A DNA stretch of 38,808 nucleotides from CAMPJU01 sp046566095 (GCA_046566095.1 JBKHXI010000022.1:1-38808); one strand, 5' to 3'; shown: positions 19,704-27,557, counted from the stretch's first letter. Notes: generated by a model from the letters alone, not told the origin. Numbers and translations: made by a program.

Positions 19704-21058
19704 GCCTGCCCTCCGGCCGCGGCGACCGAGCGGCCGCGGCCGATGCCGTAATAGGCCAGTCCCGCCGCCTCGACCAGGCGCGGCTCGAACAGGTTGCGTC
19801 CGTCGAACACCACCGCATGCCGCAGCGCGCCGCGCATGCGCGCGAAGTCCGGGCTGCGGAACTGCTTCCACTCGGTCACGATCGCCAGCGCATCGGCGCC
19901 CTCCAGCGCATCGTACTCGTCCTCGCACAGCACCAGCCCCTCGCGCGCGCCGTACAGGCGCCGGGCCGCGTCCGCCGCCTTCGGATCGAAGGCGCGCACC
20001 CGCGCGCCGGCCTCCCACAGCTGCTCCAGCAGGCGCCGGCTCGGCGCCTGGCGCAGGTCGTCGGTGCCCGGCTTGAAGGCCAGGCCCCAGACCGCGACCG
20101 TGGCCCCGGCCAGCGCCGCGTCGCCGCCGTAATGGCGCAGCATCAGGGCGAACAGGTGGCCCTTCTGGGACTGGTTCACCCCTTCCACCGCGCGCAGCAG
20201 CCGCGGTTCGACGCCGTGGTCGACGGCCGCCCGCACCAGCGCCTGCACGTCCTTGGGAAAACAGGATCCGCCGTATCCGGCGCCCGGGTAGATGAAATGC
20301 CAGCCGATCCGCGGATCCGAGCCGATGCCCTGGCGCACCATCTCGACGTCGGCGCCGACCCGCTCGGCGATGTTCGCGATCTCGTTCATGAAGCTGATCT
20401 TGGTCGCGAGCATGGCATTGGCCGCGTACTTGGCCAGCTCCGCCGAGCGCGGATCCATCACCACCATCCGGTCGTGGTTGCGCAGGAACGGCGCATAGAC
20501 CTGGCGCATGGCCTCGACCGCCTCCGGGCTGTCGGCGCCGACCACCACCCGGTCCGGACGCATGCAGTCCTGCACCGCCGCGCCCTGCTTCAGGAATTCC
20601 GGGTTGGAGACGACCTCGAACGGAATCTCCACGCCGCGCGCCGCCTGCGCCCGCCGCACCGTTTCGCGCAGACGGGCGCTGGTGCCCACCGGCACCGTCG
20701 ACTTGGCCACCAGGATGGTCGGAGCCTGCATGTGGCGGCCGACCGCCTCGGCCACCTCGAGCACGCGCGAGACGTCGGCCGAGCCGTCCTCGCCCGGCGG
20801 CGTGCCCACCGCGATGAACAGCACCTCGCCGTGGGCGACCCCCTCCTCGGCCTGCGCGCTGAAGCGCAGGCGGCCGGTCGCCAGGCCGGAAGCCACCAGC
20901 GGGGCCAGCCCGGGTTCGAAGATCGGCAGCCGACCCGCGCTGAGCCCGGCGATGCGCTCGGCATCGATGTCCAGGCACAGCACGCTGTGCCCGGCCTCGG
21001 CGAAACAGGCAGCGGTCGCCAGGCCGACGTAGCCGGCTCCGAAGATGCTGATGCGCAT
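19700..21058 (-). CDS. ugd: UDP-glucose 6-dehydrogenase
   Basis: Oxidises UDP-glucose to UDP-glucuronate with two NAD+, a precursor for exopolysaccharide and lipid A sugars. The 452 residues start with the Rossmann motif MRISIFGAGYVGLATAACFAEAGH, include the central dimer helix with KYAANAMLATKISFMNEIAN and carry the catalytic cysteine C266 in GGSCFPKDVQAL. The C-terminal UDP-binding domain has VAVWGLAFKPGTDDLRQAPS and VFDGRNLF. Length and motifs are normal. It runs directly into slyX with a 4-bp overlap. GDP-mannose dehydrogenase is excluded by overall match to UGD motifs. No polysaccharide gene cluster is visible around it. Confidence 0.94.
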   Translation of the reverse strand: MRISIFGAGYVGLATAACFAEAGHSVLCLDIDAERIAGLSAGRLPIFEPGLAPLVASGLATGRLRFSAQAEEGVAHGEVLFIAVGTPPGEDGSADVSRVLEVAEAVGRHMQAPTILVAKSTVPVGTSARLRETVRRAQAARGVEIPFEVVSNPEFLKQGAAVQDCMRPDRVVVGADSPEAVEAMRQVYAPFLRNHDRMVVMDPRSAELAKYAANAMLATKISFMNEIANIAERVGADVEMVRQGIGSDPRIGWHFIYPGAGYGGSCFPKDVQALVRAAVDHGVEPRLLRAVEGVNQSQKGHLFALMLRHYGGDAALAGATVAVWGLAFKPGTDDLRQAPSRRLLEQLWEAGARVRAFDPKAADAARRLYGAREGLVLCEDEYDALEGADALAIVTEWKQFRSPDFARMRGALRHAVVFDGRNLFEPRLVEAAGLAYYGIGRGRSVAAAGGQA

Positions 21059-21133
21059 GGGTACGGCTCCGCGGGGAGGACGAGGTCGCCGGCGAGCCTA
21101 GCGGCCGCAGGTGACAGCCGCCACCGCGCGCAG

Positions 21134-21916
21134 TCAGCGCGTCTCCGGCTCGACGATCTCCAGCAGCTCGACCTCGAAGGCCAGGGTGGCGTTGGGCCCG
21201 ATCGGGCCGCCCGGGGTGCCGGTCTCGCCGTAGGCCAGCTTGCTGGGGATCCACAGCTTGTACTTGCTGCCGACCGGCATCAGCGCGATGCCCTCCTGCC
21301 AGCCCGGGACCACCTGCGCCAGCGGGATGGTCGCCGGCTCGCCGCGGTCGTAGGAGCTGTCGAAGACGGTGCCGTCCAGCAGCTCGCCCTTGTAGTGCAC
21401 GCGGACGATGGCGTCGGCGCCCGGCTTCGGGCCCTGGCCCGCCTCCAGCACCTGGTACTGCAGCCCCGAGTCGGTGACCTGCACGCCCTCCTTTTTCGCA
21501 TTCCCTGCCAGGAAGGCCTCGCCGGCCTGCAGGTTCGCCTGCGCCTGCGCTTCGCGCTCTGCCTGGCGTTCGGCCTGCAGGGCCTGCGAGAAGCGTTCGC
21601 GGATCTGCTTGCGCTGTTCCTCGTCGAGCTTGGGCTCGCCGCCGGACAGGCCGGTGCGCATGGCCTCGACCACTACGTCGACGTCGATCTTGTCCTTGAT
21701 CGACCCGAGCGATTCGGCCAGGTCCAGGCCGACCATGTAGCTGGCCTGCGCCTTCTCCCCCTTCAGGCCGGGGATGTCCAGCCCGCCGGCGGTCTCCCCG
21801 GAGGCGGCGGCGTCGGCTTTGGCGGTGTCGGCGTCGCCGGCCTTCTGGCAGGCGGCGAGGGACAGCGCAATCGCCACGGCGAGGATCGGCGCGGTGCGCG
21901 GGAGGAAACGGCTCAT
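21134..21916 (-). CDS. FKBP-type peptidyl-prolyl isomerase, lipoprotein
   Basis: A 260-residue periplasm-facing isomerase of the FkpA/Mip type. The signal peptide ends in a lipobox LAAC with C23 as the lipidation site. Residues about 55-150 form the alpha-helical dimerisation domain (ASYMVGLDLAESLGSIKDKI, SQALQAERQAEREAQAQA). Residues about 155-255 form the FKBP domain with VHYKGELLDGTVFDSSYDRG, VVPGWQEGIALMPVGSKYKL and IPSKLAYGETG. ATG 21916 is preceded by AGGAG at good spacing. A paralogue with the same architecture lies 70 bp upstream, so this pair arose by tandem duplication. Expected role: folding of outer-membrane and periplasmic proteins. Confidence 0.93.
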   Translation of the reverse strand: MSRFLPRTAPILAVAIALSLAACQKAGDADTAKADAAASGETAGGLDIPGLKGEKAQASYMVGLDLAESLGSIKDKIDVDVVVEAMRTGLSGGEPKLDEEQRKQIRERFSQALQAERQAEREAQAQANLQAGEAFLAGNAKKEGVQVTDSGLQYQVLEAGQGPKPGADAIVRVHYKGELLDGTVFDSSYDRGEPATIPLAQVVPGWQEGIALMPVGSKYKLWIPSKLAYGETGTPGGPIGPNATLAFEVELLEIVEPETR

Positions 21917-21986
21917 CGGCAACTCCTGTTGGATTCGGTAGGGGAAGCGGTCCGGCGCGGCCGCCAGCCGCGTCGGACGCGCAGGT

Positions 21987-22943
21987 TCAGAGGATCCCGA
22001 GCAGTTCGACGTCGAACACCAGGGTCGCATTGGGACCGATCGGGCCGCCCGGGGTTCCGCGCTCGCCGTAGGCCAGCCGGGCGGGAATCCAGAACCGGTA
22101 CTTGGCGCCCACCGGCATCAGCGCCAGGCCCTCGGTCCAGCCGGGAATGACCTGGCCCAGGGGAAATTCCGCCGGCTCGCCGCGGTCGTAGGAACTGTCG
22201 AAGACGGTGCCGTCCAGCAGGCTGCCGCGGTAGTTGACCCGGACCCGGTCGCCCCGGCCCGGGCGGGGGCCGGCGCCCTGGCGCAGGACCATGTACTGCA
22301 GGCCCGAGGACGTGGTGGTGATGCCCTTGACCGCCCGGTTGCGGGCCAGGAAGGCCTCGCCCTCGGCCAGGTTGGCGCGGGCTGCCGCCGCGGCCTCGGC
22401 TTCCAGCTTGGCCTGGACCCGCTGCGAGAAGGCTTCGCGCACGGCGGTGGCCTCGGCCTCGTCCATCTGCGGGGTGCCGCCGGACAGCACCGTGCGCACC
22501 GCGCGCAGCAGCACCGCCAGGTCCAGCTCTTCCTGGATCGGGGCCAGCGAGCGGCCGACGTCGCTGCCGACCAGCAGCCCGACCTTGGCGCGGTCGACCT
22601 GCGGCAGCGCGCCGTCCGCGGGCGCCTGGCCGCTGCGGACCGCGATGCGCTGCATCAACGCCCGCGCCAGCGGCTGCACCTCGTCCTCGGCCAGCAGCGG
22701 CTCGCCGCCGGCGAAGGCGTTGCGGATGCCGCGCTCGAAGGCGGCCAGGTCCAGGTCCGGCCCGACCGGGGCGATCGACCCGGCCACGTCCAGGCCGACC
22801 ATGTAGCTGGCCCGGGCGCGCTCGTCGGACAGCGGCTGGGGCGATGCGGGCGCCGGCGCCTGGGCCCCGGCGGGCTGGGCGGCCAGGGCCGCGGTCGCGG
22901 CGATCAACAGCGCGGCGACGCCGCGCGACAGGCAATTGACCAA
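21987..22943 (-). CDS. FKBP-type peptidyl-prolyl isomerase, secreted, TTG start
   Basis: A 318-residue paralogue of the downstream lipoprotein. From TTG 22943 it begins with a standard signal peptide (residues 1-29, hydrophobic AALLIAATAALAA, cleavage after AQA) and has no lipobox. The helical domain appears twice in weak form: ASYMVGLDVAGSIAPVGPDL and a second VGLLVGSDVGRSLAPIQEEL about 80 residues later. The FKBP domain follows with VNYRGSLLDGTVFDSSYDRG and VIPGWTEGLALMPVGAKYRF. TTG is chosen because AGGAG lies 7 bp upstream and it gives a clean signal peptide; an in-frame ATG 54 bp further upstream would put charged sequence before it. It is soluble in the periplasm if cleaved. The extra helical repeat makes it longer than ordinary FkpA. 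Confidence 0.88.
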   Translation of the reverse strand: MVNCLSRGVAALLIAATAALAAQPAGAQAPAPASPQPLSDERARASYMVGLDVAGSIAPVGPDLDLAAFERGIRNAFAGGEPLLAEDEVQPLARALMQRIAVRSGQAPADGALPQVDRAKVGLLVGSDVGRSLAPIQEELDLAVLLRAVRTVLSGGTPQMDEAEATAVREAFSQRVQAKLEAEAAAAARANLAEGEAFLARNRAVKGITTTSSGLQYMVLRQGAGPRPGRGDRVRVNYRGSLLDGTVFDSSYDRGEPAEFPLGQVIPGWTEGLALMPVGAKYRFWIPARLAYGERGTPGGPIGPNATLVFDVELLGIL

Positions 22944-23058
22944 GGGAAGGCTCCTCGTATCCGGTCCGGCGGCACCCCGCAGGCGGGGGCCGCGCATCGT
23001 CATCGGCCGCATTGTCGCGGCCCCGCCCCGCGCCGGCAACGCGCCGGTGCGGCGCCGT

Positions 23059-23652
23059 TCAGTCGCCGCCGCGCCGCGGCGCCGCCAGCGCGCGCTCCAC
23101 CGCCGCCACCAGTTCCGGATCCTCCGGCGCGGTGCGGCTGCCAAAGCTGGCCAGCACCCGGCCGTCGCGGCCGACCAGGTACTTGTGGAAGTTCCATTTC
23201 GGCGCCTCGCCGCTGGCCTGCGCCAGCGCCCGGTACAGCGGGGTCGCCTGCGGTCCGATCACGTGGACCTTCTCGAACATCGGGAACTTCACCCCGTAGG
23301 TCAGGGTGCAGAACTCCCGGATCTGCGCCTCGTCCTCGAACTCCTGCTCCTTGAAGTCCCCGGACGGGAAGCCCAGCACCGCGAAGCCGCGGTCGCGGTA
23401 GCGCGCGTGCATGGCCTCCAGGCCCTCGAACTGCGGGGTGAAGCCGCACTTGCTGGCGGTGTTGACCACCAGCAGCACGTCGCCGCCATAGGTCTTGCCC
23501 AGGTGCACGGGCGCCTTGCCGGCCAGCGGGCGGTAGCTGCGGTCGAGCAGGCCCGGGCCCGAAGGATCCGCGGCCCAGGCGGCGGCTGCGGCCAGGGCCA
23601 GGCCGAGCAGGCCGGCCAGGGCGGCGCGGCGGGGGTTGCGGGTTGGACGCAT
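23059..23652 (-). CDS. Glutathione peroxidase family protein, exported
   Basis: A thiol peroxidase of the GPx family, 197 residues, with an N-terminal signal peptide (ALAGLLGLALAAAAAWA). The peroxidatic cysteine is C69 in NTASKCGFTPQFEGLE; the tetrad is completed by Q103, W153 and N154 (WNFHKYLV). The usual second cysteine of GFPCNQF is replaced (GFPSGDF, S97), but C115 in REFCTLTYGV, the position that resolves in thioredoxin-dependent GPx enzymes, is kept. So it is probably thioredoxin-type and acts in the periplasm. ATG 23652 is preferred; an ATG at 23682 sits within a likely -10 sequence (TAAGAT). It is transcribed divergently from the YtrA-type operon and precedes the FKBP pair by 115 bp. 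Confidence 0.9.
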   Translation of the reverse strand: MRPTRNPRRAALAGLLGLALAAAAAWAADPSGPGLLDRSYRPLAGKAPVHLGKTYGGDVLLVVNTASKCGFTPQFEGLEAMHARYRDRGFAVLGFPSGDFKEQEFEDEAQIREFCTLTYGVKFPMFEKVHVIGPQATPLYRALAQASGEAPKWNFHKYLVGRDGRVLASFGSRTAPEDPELVAAVERALAAPRRGGD

Positions 23653-23751
23653 AGCGGCAGGCCTCGGTCGTGATTCCCGCATCTTACCGGCCCCGGCGCC
23701 CCACTGCCGGCCGGGACGCCCCCCCCTGCCATCGGTTGGGTACGAGGGGGC

Positions 23752-23779
23752 TTGACGGGCCCTGTTTTGGTGTTATAGT
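23752..23779 (+). promoter_or_regulatory. Sigma-70 promoter of the YtrA-type operon
   Basis: TTGACG at 23752-23757 and TATAGT at 23774-23779 are separated by 16 bp. Each hexamer matches the sigma-70 consensus at five of six positions. The stretch is AT-rich compared with everything around it. It lies 38 bp before the ATG at 23818. Confidence 0.8.
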
Positions 23780-23792
23780 TGAATACAACACC
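23769..23792 (+). promoter_or_regulatory. Candidate YtrA operator (GGTG-N16-CACC dyad)
   Basis: GGTG at 23769-23772 and CACC at 23789-23792 are exactly 16 bp apart and are inverted complements. The symmetry extends inward: TGTTATA (23771-23777) faces TACAACA (23784-23790) with one mismatch. The dyad covers the -10 box, as expected for a repressor. From memory, the GntR regulator YtrA of Xanthomonas citri recognises the form GGTG-N16-CACC. Confidence 0.7.
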
Positions 23793-23817
23793 GATCACCC
23801 AGAGCAGGACGTTCGCC

Positions 23818-24081
23818 ATGAACCGCAGGCTCCACAACACCTTCCTGGCCCTGGCCGCGAGCGGCGCGATGCTGGCGGTGCTGCTGGCCGTGGGGGCGCC
23901 CGCCCCCGTCGCCGACCCCGGGATCGCGGGTGCACGGCCCGGGCCGGCCGCCGCGGACAGCGCACCCGGCCCGGTCGCCGACGCGGCCGAGCCCGAGACC
24001 GCGCGCGCGCCGCGCCGGGCCCAGGCCCGTTCCCGGCAGTCGGTGGTGATGCCCTACTTCTCCTTCGCGCGCAGGGGCTGA
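23818..24081 (+). CDS. Small membrane-anchored or secreted protein, first gene of YtrA-type operon
   Basis: An 87-residue protein of no family I recognise. Residues 1-8 are basic (MNRRLHNT), residues 9-28 form a hydrophobic helix (FLALAASGAMLAVLLAVGAP), and the rest is Ala/Pro-rich with many acidic residues, then a basic tail (APRRAQARSRQ) and a hydrophobic/aromatic C-terminus (VVMPYFSFARRG). It is either cleaved and exported or held in the inner membrane by its helix. ATG 23818 has AGGA 8 bp upstream; an earlier in-frame ATG at 23779 overlaps the -10 box and is rejected. Only 3 bp separate it from the GntR gene. Its position directly behind the operator suggests it works with the ABC transporter encoded downstream. 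Confidence 0.7.
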   Translation: MNRRLHNTFLALAASGAMLAVLLAVGAPAPVADPGIAGARPGPAAADSAPGPVADAAEPETARAPRRAQARSRQSVVMPYFSFARRG

Positions 24082-24084
24082 GCC

Positions 24085-24447
24085 ATGACCAACATCGAAT
24101 GGAGCGACGGCGCTCCGATCTACCGCCAGCTCAAGGAACGCGTCGTCGCGATGATGCTCGACGGCGAGCTCGGCCCCGGCGATGCCCTGCCCTCGGTCCG
24201 GCAGGTCGCGGCCGAATACCAGCTCAATCCGATCACCGTCTCGCGCGCCTACCAGGAGCTGGCGGACGAGGCACTCGTCGAAAAACGAAGGGGACTTGGC
24301 ATGTTCGTCACCGAAGGGGCACCGGAAAAGCTGCTCGCCAGCGAGCGCGAGCGTTTCCTCAACGAAGAATGGCCGGCGGTCCTGGAGCGCATCGCGCGCC
24401 TTGGCCTGTCCGCCGAACAGCTGCTGCGCCGCGGAGGTGCCAAGTGA
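24085..24447 (+). CDS. GntR-family repressor, YtrA subfamily
   Basis: A 120-residue regulator with an N-terminal winged helix (PIYRQLKERVVAMMLDGELGPGDALPSVRQVAAEYQLNPITVSRAYQ, split here as the family signature over residues 12-57) and only a short C-terminal helical dimerisation arm. That short arm, without a ligand-binding domain, defines the YtrA subfamily, which typically controls its own ABC-transporter operon. The gene sits in exactly that setting: ABC ATPase and permease follow with overlapping reading frames. It probably binds the dyad at 23769-23792 and represses the operon; in related systems cell-envelope-active antibiotics relieve repression, but nothing here identifies the signal. 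Confidence 0.9.
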   Translation: MTNIEWSDGAPIYRQLKERVVAMMLDGELGPGDALPSVRQVAAEYQLNPITVSRAYQELADEALVEKRRGLGMFVTEGAPEKLLASERERFLNEEWPAVLERIARLGLSAEQLLRRGGAK

Positions 24448-25328
24448 ACGCCGCCATCGACAGCATGCGCGAGTACGTGGTCGACGCCCGCGGCCTGCGC
24501 AAGGCATACCGGAACAAGCTGGCACTCGACAGCGCCGATTTCCGGATCGAACCGGGCCGCATCGTCGGCCTGATCGGCCCCAACGGCGCCGGCAAGACCA
24601 CCGCGCTCAAGGCGATCCTCGGCCTGATCCCGTTCGAGGGCAGCCTCGAGGTGCTCGGCAAGGACCCGCGCACCCAGCGCGACGAGCTGATGAACGATGT
24701 GTGCTTCATCGCCGACGTCGCGGTGCTGCCGCGCTGGATGCGGGTCGCCGAGGCGATCGAGTTCGTCGCCGGGGTCCACCCGCGCTTCGACCGGGCCCGC
24801 TGCGACCGCTTCCTGGCCGGCACCCAGCTCAAGCCGCAGATGAAGGTGCGCGAACTGTCCAAGGGCATGATCGTGCAGCTGCACCTGGCGCTGGTGATGG
24901 CGATCGACGCGCGCCTGCTGGTGCTCGACGAGCCGACCCTGGGCCTGGACATCCTCTACCGCAAGCAGTTCTACCAGCGCCTGCTGGAGGACTACTTCGA
25001 CGAGCACAAGACCATCCTGGTCACCACCCACCAGGTCGAGGAGATCGAGCACATCCTCACCGACGTGATGTTCATCCGCGACGGCAGGATCGTGCTGTCG
25101 GCGCCGATGGACGAGGTCGGCGAGCGCTACGTCGAGGTGCTGGTCGGCGCCGAGCGCGCCGACGCCGCGCGCGCGCTGCGGCCGATCGACGAGCGCACCC
25201 TGCCGTTCGGCAAGACCGTGATGCTGTTCGACGGCGTGCCGCGCGCGCGCCTGTCCGAGTTCGGCGAGACCCGGATCCCGGGCCTGGCCGACCTGTTCGT
25301 CGCCACCATGAAGGGAACCTACGCATGA
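24444..25328 (+). CDS. ABC transporter ATP-binding protein (YtrB-like)
   Basis: ATPase subunit of 294 residues. Walker A is GPNGAGKTT near residues 44-52, the signature is LSKGM near 139 (a variant of LSGGQ, common in this subgroup), Walker B is LLVLDEPTLGLD near 159-170 and the H-loop is in VTTHQ near 194. The C-terminal 90 residues form an extra domain typical of the bacitracin/lantibiotic-type exporters. The start is GTG 24444, overlapping the gntR stop by 4 bp, with GGAGG 7 bp upstream; no ATG in a better position exists. It works with the permease encoded next, whose ATG overlaps this stop. Confidence 0.92.
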   Translation: MNAAIDSMREYVVDARGLRKAYRNKLALDSADFRIEPGRIVGLIGPNGAGKTTALKAILGLIPFEGSLEVLGKDPRTQRDELMNDVCFIADVAVLPRWMRVAEAIEFVAGVHPRFDRARCDRFLAGTQLKPQMKVRELSKGMIVQLHLALVMAIDARLLVLDEPTLGLDILYRKQFYQRLLEDYFDEHKTILVTTHQVEEIEHILTDVMFIRDGRIVLSAPMDEVGERYVEVLVGAERADAARALRPIDERTLPFGKTVMLFDGVPRARLSEFGETRIPGLADLFVATMKGTYA

Positions 25329-26377
25329 ACGCGTCCATCGAAACCGCCGTCGCCACCCCGCGCACGCCGGTGGCGCCGCCTCACCCCACCCACAAGCTCA
25401 AGCTGCTGCTGCGGCGCGAGTTCTGGGAGCACAAGGGCGGCTTCCTGTGGGCGCCGCTGGTCGCCGGCGCGATCTTCCTTGCGCTGGCAGCCATGGGAAT
25501 CGTCACGGCATTGTTCTTCGCCCGCAAGGCGATCGCCGAGGGCGAGATGCAGATCGACGGCGAGGTCATGATCAATGGCCTGGACCTGGGCATGCTCACC
25601 CAGCGCCTGGATGCGCAGGACCTGGCCGAGCTGGGCAAGGGCCTGGACATCAGCCTGTTCATGGCCTCGAGCTGGCCGCTGATCGTGCTGGCGTTCGTGG
25701 TGTTCTTCTACTGCCTGGGCGCGCTCTACGACGAGCGCCGCGACCGCAGCGTGCTGTTCTGGAAGTCGCTTCCGGTCTCCGACCGCGACACGGTGCTGTC
25801 CAAGGCGGCCAGCGCGCTGGTGGTCGCGCCGGTGCTGGCGGTGGCCGCGGGGCTGGCGACGATGCTCGGCTTCCTGGCGCTGATCAGCCTGGTGGCGCTC
25901 GCCCACGGCGGCAACCCGGTGGAACTGCTCTGGGGCCCGGCCAGCCCGTTCGCGGTCGCCGGCAGCATGCTGCTCGCGGTCCCGGTCTACGCGCTCTGGG
26001 CGCTGCCGACCGTCGGCTGGCTGCTGCTGTGTTCGGCCTGGGCGAAGAGCAAGCCCTTCCTGTGGGCAATCATGATCCCGCTGTTCGCCGGCATCTTCGT
26101 CAGCTGGTTCGACCTGATGCGCGGTTTCGACCTGGGCGCCAACTGGTTCTGGGCCAACGTGGTCGGCCGGCTGCTGCTGGGCACCGTGCCCGGCGCGCAC
26201 CTGCCCTACCGCGACGACATCGGCCAGCTCGCGGGCAACGACGACATCGCCCAGCTGCTCACGCCGGTGCACGCCATGGAGAACTACGCGATGCCGGAGC
26301 TGTGGATCGGCGCGGCGGTCGGCGCCGCCTTCCTCTTCGCCGCAATCCGCCTGCGCAGATGGCGGGATGAGGGGTGA
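25325..26377 (+). CDS. ABC transporter permease
   Basis: A 350-residue inner-membrane protein with about six hydrophobic segments: roughly residues 40-66, 113-138, 162-190, 212-240, 244-262 and 325-342. The cytoplasmic N-terminus holds the KLLLRREFWEHKGG motif seen in ABC-2-type permeases. Between segments 1 and 2 lies a loop of about 45 residues with acidic character. The ATG overlaps the ATPase stop (ATGA), so the two subunits are made together. Substrate is not readable from sequence; YtrA-linked exporters are generally associated with envelope stress or antimicrobial peptides. The gene ends 363 bp before the next start, across a tandem repeat. Confidence 0.88.
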   Translation: MNASIETAVATPRTPVAPPHPTHKLKLLLRREFWEHKGGFLWAPLVAGAIFLALAAMGIVTALFFARKAIAEGEMQIDGEVMINGLDLGMLTQRLDAQDLAELGKGLDISLFMASSWPLIVLAFVVFFYCLGALYDERRDRSVLFWKSLPVSDRDTVLSKAASALVVAPVLAVAAGLATMLGFLALISLVALAHGGNPVELLWGPASPFAVAGSMLLAVPVYALWALPTVGWLLLCSAWAKSKPFLWAIMIPLFAGIFVSWFDLMRGFDLGANWFWANVVGRLLLGTVPGAHLPYRDDIGQLAGNDDIAQLLTPVHAMENYAMPELWIGAAVGAAFLFAAIRLRRWRDEG

Positions 26378-26420
26378 GGCGCCGCGCTCATGCGCTGCCC
26401 TATCGGCAGCGCATGCGGCG

Positions 26421-26674
26421 CCGAACGCCCGGCCACGGATGGCCGGGCCGGACGATCCGAGCCGCTGATGTCGCGCCATGGATGGCAGGCACAGCATCGA
26501 TCGATGCGGCGGCACTGCCGCATGGTCTGCCGAACGCCCGGCCACGGATGGCCGGGCCGGACGACCCGAAGCCCACACCATCGCGCCATGGATGGCAACC
26601 GCGTCAAACATCAACGCCATTCCAATTCCGCAGCAGCACGCGCCGAATCACCACGAACGCCGGGCCGGACGATC
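26421..26674. repeat. ~109-bp tandem repeat with truncated third copy
   Basis: The 363-bp stretch 26378-26740 has no credible gene. A 38-bp segment beginning CCGAACGCCCGGCCACGG recurs at 26421-26458 and 26530-26567 with one mismatch; TCGCGCCATGGATGGCA recurs at 26471-26487 and 26581-26597. The period is therefore 109-110 bp. A shortened copy of the first segment (CGAACGCCGGGCCGGACG...) lies at 26653-26674. Each first segment contains a small hairpin (CGGCCACGGATGGCCG). Confidence 0.85.
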
Positions 26675-26740
26675 CAAATCCCCACCACCACGCCACGGAC
26701 AGCAACCACCACCGCACCGTCGTCCCCCGAGGGCACACCC

Positions 26741-27547
26741 ATGACCACTCCGCGCAGCCTCCTCGTCATCGCCCTGCTCGCCACCCTGCCCGCCCTCGCC
26801 GCCTGCGGCGCGGGCGACCCGGCCCCGGCCGAAGACACCCGGCAAGCCGCACCGCAGTCGGCGCTGGGCAAGGCCGCCGCGGCCGGCATCGCCAAGGCGC
26901 GCGAGGAGCTGGCCACGAAGAACATCACCGTCGGCCAGATCCACGCCGGCGTCCGCCGCGGCGACACGCCCGAGCCCGACCGGCCGAAGGGCGAGATCAC
27001 GCCCGAGGGCGACTTCCTCATCGACGGCCGGGCGGTGGCGGTCACGCCCGCGCAGCGCGCGCTGCTGCTCGAGCACCGCGCCCGGATCATCGAGATCGCC
27101 GAGGCCGGCATGGAGATCGGCATCCAGGGCGCCGACCTGGCCGCCAGGGCGGCGACCGAGGCCCTCAAGGGCGTGTTCTCCGGCAGGTCCGAACAGGAGA
27201 TCGAACGCCGCGTCGAAGCCGAAGCCGAGGGCATCAAGTCCGCCGCGACGGCACTGTGCGAGCGCCTGCCCGCGCTGTACCGGTCGCAGCAGGCGCTCGC
27301 CGCCGCCCTGCCCGAATTCGCGCCCTACGCGACCATGACCGCGGACGACCTCGAGGACTGCCGGGACGGACAGCACGTCGACCGCCAGCAAGTGCGCGAG
27401 GAGGTCCGCACCGGCATCCGCAGTTCGATCCGGCAGGCCGTCCAGTCCGCGGGCCTGGCCACGCGCGGCGCCACGGACGCGGCCGACGCCCGGGAATCCG
27501 AGGATCCCGCGGCGGCCGCGGACGCCGCGGCCGAGAACGGCCTCTGA
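26741..27547 (+). CDS. DUF2884 (YggN-like) lipoprotein
   Basis: A 268-residue lipoprotein: signal peptide SLLVIALLATLPALA followed by the lipobox with C22. After a flexible region, residues 85-215 match the YggN/DUF2884 pattern: GDFLIDGRAVAVTPAQRALL, HRARIIEIAEAGMEIGIQGA and a C-terminal stretch PYATMTADDLEDC. Its biochemical role is unknown. The gene could be read through from the ABC operon, but the 363-bp repeat-filled gap suggests its own promoter, which I cannot identify. The final 50 residues are Ala/Glu/Asp-rich and probably disordered. Start ATG 26741 is the one that exposes a signal peptide; upstream in-frame sequence is translated tandem repeat. Confidence 0.72.
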   Translation: MTTPRSLLVIALLATLPALAACGAGDPAPAEDTRQAAPQSALGKAAAAGIAKAREELATKNITVGQIHAGVRRGDTPEPDRPKGEITPEGDFLIDGRAVAVTPAQRALLLEHRARIIEIAEAGMEIGIQGADLAARAATEALKGVFSGRSEQEIERRVEAEAEGIKSAATALCERLPALYRSQQALAAALPEFAPYATMTADDLEDCRDGQHVDRQQVREEVRTGIRSSIRQAVQSAGLATRGATDAADARESEDPAAAADAAAENGL

Positions 27548-27557
27548 CCCCGGCACC

